A stretch of 6,379 nt of DNA from Candidatus Bipolaricaulota bacterium (lineage in GTDB: Bacteria; Bipolaricaulota; Bipolaricaulia; Bipolaricaulales; Bipolaricaulaceae). The translations under genes and the position numbers were made by a program. The notes below the pieces were generated by a model. The model did no database searches. It had not been told where the DNA came from and was given only the letters and a program-made list of their open reading frames with translations. Below, in pieces: positions 4,771-6,379 of the stretch. The first letter of the stretch is position 1; the number at the start of each line of letters is the position of its first letter. The stretch spans positions 1 to 6,379 of the forward strand of contig DQVA01000289.1 in the NCBI GenBank assembly GCA_015661965.1, read 5' to 3'.

Positions 4771-5411
4771 AGCTGTCCCCGTCCTTGCTCTCGGCCGACT
4801 TCGGCCGGCTGGCGGAGGAGGCCCGCGCGGTGGAGGGGATCGCGAGCTACCTCCACTTCGACGTCATGGACGGGCACTTTGTGCCGAACCTCACGTTCGG
4901 CCCCCCGGTGGTGAACGCCCTGCGGCGCCACTCTACCCTCCCGTTGGACATCCACCTCATGATCGACCGCCCTGCCCTTTACGCCCCCCGGTTCGAGGTG
5001 GGGGCCGAGGACGTGATCACCTTCCACGTGGAGGCGAAGGACCCGCCCCGCCGGGCGCTGGAGGCCATCCGTGGGCTTGGCTGTCGGGTGGGGATCTCCC
5101 TGCGGCCGGGGACGCCCTTGTCGGCGATCGTTCCCTATCTCCCCGAGGTGGACTGGGTGCTGGTGATGTCGGTGGAGCCAGGGTTCGGTGGACAGGCGTT
5201 CAGGCCCGAGGCCCTGGACAGGATCCGCAACCTCCGCCGGCTCATCGGGAACCGCGCCATCACCATCGCCGTGGATGGGGGGATAAATGCAGACAACGTG
5301 CGGCAGGTAGTGGAGGCCGGGGCGGAGGTGATCGTGGCCGGCTCTGCCATCTACGGGAAGCCCGATCCCGCGGCCGCCGCCAGGGAACTCCTGCGTGCCG
5401 CCGATGCCTGA
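4767..5411 (+). CDS. rpe: Ribulose-phosphate 3-epimerase
   Basis: A 214-residue cytosolic TIM-barrel enzyme interconverting D-ribulose 5-phosphate and D-xylulose 5-phosphate in the pentose phosphate or Calvin cycle. The full set of family motifs is visible: SPSLLSADFGRL (4-15), LHFDVMDGHFVPNLTFGP (29-46, with metal ligands H30 and D32), LDIHLMI (60-66, H63), VLVMSVEPGFGGQAF (131-145), VDGGIN (169-174, D170 acting as the acid/base) and GSAIYG (192-197, phosphate binding). Nothing is missing and the length is normal. The start is the ATG of an ATGA overlap with the yugP stop, and no Shine-Dalgarno precedes it, so translation is probably coupled. The end overlaps the ribD start by 8 nt. The adjacent riboflavin gene suggests a link through ribulose 5-phosphate, which is the precursor of the four-carbon unit of riboflavin. 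Confidence 0.97.
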   Translation: MKLSPSLLSADFGRLAEEARAVEGIASYLHFDVMDGHFVPNLTFGPPVVNALRRHSTLPLDIHLMIDRPALYAPRFEVGAEDVITFHVEAKDPPRRALEAIRGLGCRVGISLRPGTPLSAIVPYLPEVDWVLVMSVEPGFGGQAFRPEALDRIRNLRRLIGNRAITIAVDGGINADNVRQVVEAGAEVIVAGSAIYGKPDPAAAARELLRAADA

Positions 5412-6379
5412 AGGCCACGAGGCATTTATGCGGCAGGCCCTGGAGCTCGCCGAAAAGGGGGTGGGCTATACCCGCCCCAACCCGCTGGTGGGGGCAGTGG
5501 TGGTGAAGGGTGGGGAGGTGATCGCCGCGGGGTATCATGCCCGCTACGGCGGCCCCCATGCCGAAGTGATGGCCCTGGAACGGGCGGGGGAGGCTGCTCG
5601 GGGCGCCGACCTGTACGTGAACCTGGAGCCCTGCGTGCACCACGGCAAGACCCCGCCCTGCGTGGATCGGATCATCGCCGCCGGGATCCGGCGGGTCTTT
5701 ATAGCTACCCGCGACCCCAATCCCCTGGTGGACGGGAAGGGGGTAAAGAAGCTGCGCACGGCCGGGATCGAGGTGGTGGAAGGGGTCCTGCAGGAGGAGG
5801 CAGAGCGGCTGAACGAGATCTTTTTCTTTTGGATCAAGACGAAACGGCCGTTTGTGGCTTTGAAACTCGCCATGTCCCTGGACGGGAAGATCGCCACCAA
5901 GACCGGGGACTCCCGCTGGATCACGGGGGAGGAAGCCAGGAGGAAGGTGCATGAGCTCCGGCGCCGCCATGCAGCGGTGCTGGTGGGGATAAACACGGTC
6001 TTGGCCGATGACCCCCAGCTCACTGTCAGGGAAGTGACAGGACCTCAGCCGCTACGGATCGTGCTCGACTCCCGGGGCAGGGTCCCACTTTCGGCCAAGG
6101 TGCTGCAGGGAGAGGCGAAAACCCTGATCGCCACCACCGCGGCGATGCCCGAGGGGAAGGAACGGGCGCTGCGGGAGCGCGGGGTGGAAGTGTGGCGGCT
6201 TTCCGCCCGGGAGGGGCAGGTGGACCTTATCGCACTCCTTGCCCGGCTGGCGGGGGAGGGGATCGACTCCCTGTTGGTGGAGGGCGGCGGGGAAGTGGCC
6301 TGGTCATTCCTCGCCCAGGGCCTCGTGCAAAAGGTCTACCTTTTCTACGGCGCCCTGCTCCTCGGGGGGCGGGAGATCC
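5404..6379 (+). CDS. ribD: Bifunctional riboflavin deaminase/reductase RibD (3' partial)
   Basis: 325 codons are open to the right edge; the full protein is usually about 360-370 residues, so roughly 40 are missing. RibD carries out two consecutive steps of riboflavin synthesis: deamination of the pyrimidine ring of the GTP-cyclohydrolase product, then NADPH-dependent reduction of the ribosyl side chain. The deaminase domain (about 1-145) shows the zinc site H52-A-E54 (PHAEVMAL) and EPCVHHGKTPPC (C77, C86), plus YTRPNPLVGAVVV (22-34) and DPNPLVDGKG (104-113). The reductase domain begins near RPFVALKLAMSLDGKIA (148-164), followed by DSRWITG, VLVGINTVLADDPQLTVR (192-209), RIVLDSRGR and LLVEGGGEVAWSFL (290-303). 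The start ATG 5404 lies inside the last codons of rpe and has no obvious Shine-Dalgarno, which suggests coupling. ATG 5428 is an internal alternative but would lose the usual lead-in. No FMN riboswitch precedes the gene or its operon in this window. Other rib genes probably follow. Confidence 0.96.
   Translation, partial: MPEGHEAFMRQALELAEKGVGYTRPNPLVGAVVVKGGEVIAAGYHARYGGPHAEVMALERAGEAARGADLYVNLEPCVHHGKTPPCVDRIIAAGIRRVFIATRDPNPLVDGKGVKKLRTAGIEVVEGVLQEEAERLNEIFFFWIKTKRPFVALKLAMSLDGKIATKTGDSRWITGEEARRKVHELRRRHAAVLVGINTVLADDPQLTVREVTGPQPLRIVLDSRGRVPLSAKVLQGEAKTLIATTAAMPEGKERALRERGVEVWRLSAREGQVDLIALLARLAGEGIDSLLVEGGGEVAWSFLAQGLVQKVYLFYGALLLGGREI

Noticed and set aside
4770..5403. FMN riboswitch or separate promoter for ribD
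   Set aside because: The whole upstream stretch is rpe coding sequence with overlapping ends, and no FMN-riboswitch core motif is visible.
5260..6023. Minus-strand frames of 159 and 236 residues opposite ribD
   Set aside because: They are antisense to a fully conserved RibD sequence and show Pro/His/Arg-rich shadow composition.
1..6379. CRISPR array, insertion sequence, tRNA or defence operon
   Set aside because: No direct repeat series, transposase, terminal inverted repeats or tRNA-like sequence was found on either strand by eye; all genes are housekeeping or conserved unknown families.

Overview
The window is GC-rich, tightly packed bacterial DNA with six complete protein genes, two partial ones and one large structural RNA. 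Nearly every base is used. Consecutive genes overlap by a few bases, and the only divergent intergenic gap is about 64 bp. A DUF763 protein, very high GC, GC-rich RNA helices and an apparently leaderless promoter suggest a thermophilic or deep-branching bacterium. I cannot name the phylum from the sequence; an Acetothermia/Bipolaricaulota-like lineage is only a guess.

Left part (1-1348): the C-terminal 35 codons of an unrecognised plus-strand gene come first. After a short spacer there is a minus-strand DUF763 gene (conserved, function unknown). It is divergent from the next operon across a short region with candidate -10 elements on both strands.

Middle part (1349-3758): a plus-strand operon of three overlapping genes. 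The first encodes a three-domain Nif3/YqfO-type dinuclear metal protein. The second encodes a COG1579 coiled-coil protein ending in a C4 zinc ribbon. The third encodes a secreted or membrane-anchored TPM-domain protein with a transmembrane helix and a C-terminal zinc ribbon. The end of the third gene runs into the RNase P RNA gene.

RNase P RNA (about 3710-4059): a compact type-A-like rnpB. P1, P2, P3, P8, P9, P12, P13, P14, P16/P17 and the P4 core can be traced. Helix P18 appears to be missing, and L15 carries GGC where the usual tRNA-CCA-binding motif is GGU. It has a perfect TATAAT box inside the preceding coding sequence, and its P1 helix ends directly against the TATAAT box of the next operon.

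Right part (4060-6379): a second overlapping operon of yugP-like membrane zinc metallopeptidase, rpe (ribulose-phosphate 3-epimerase) and ribD (riboflavin deaminase/reductase, cut by the window end). rpe and ribD are joined by stop/start overlaps without good ribosome binding sites, which points to translational coupling. Rpe interconverts ribulose 5-phosphate and xylulose 5-phosphate, and ribulose 5-phosphate is also a riboflavin precursor, so the pairing makes metabolic sense.

I see no mobile element, CRISPR array, tRNA or defence system. The most unusual features are the structure of the RNase P RNA, its overlap with a coding sequence, and the TPM-TM-zinc-ribbon protein.
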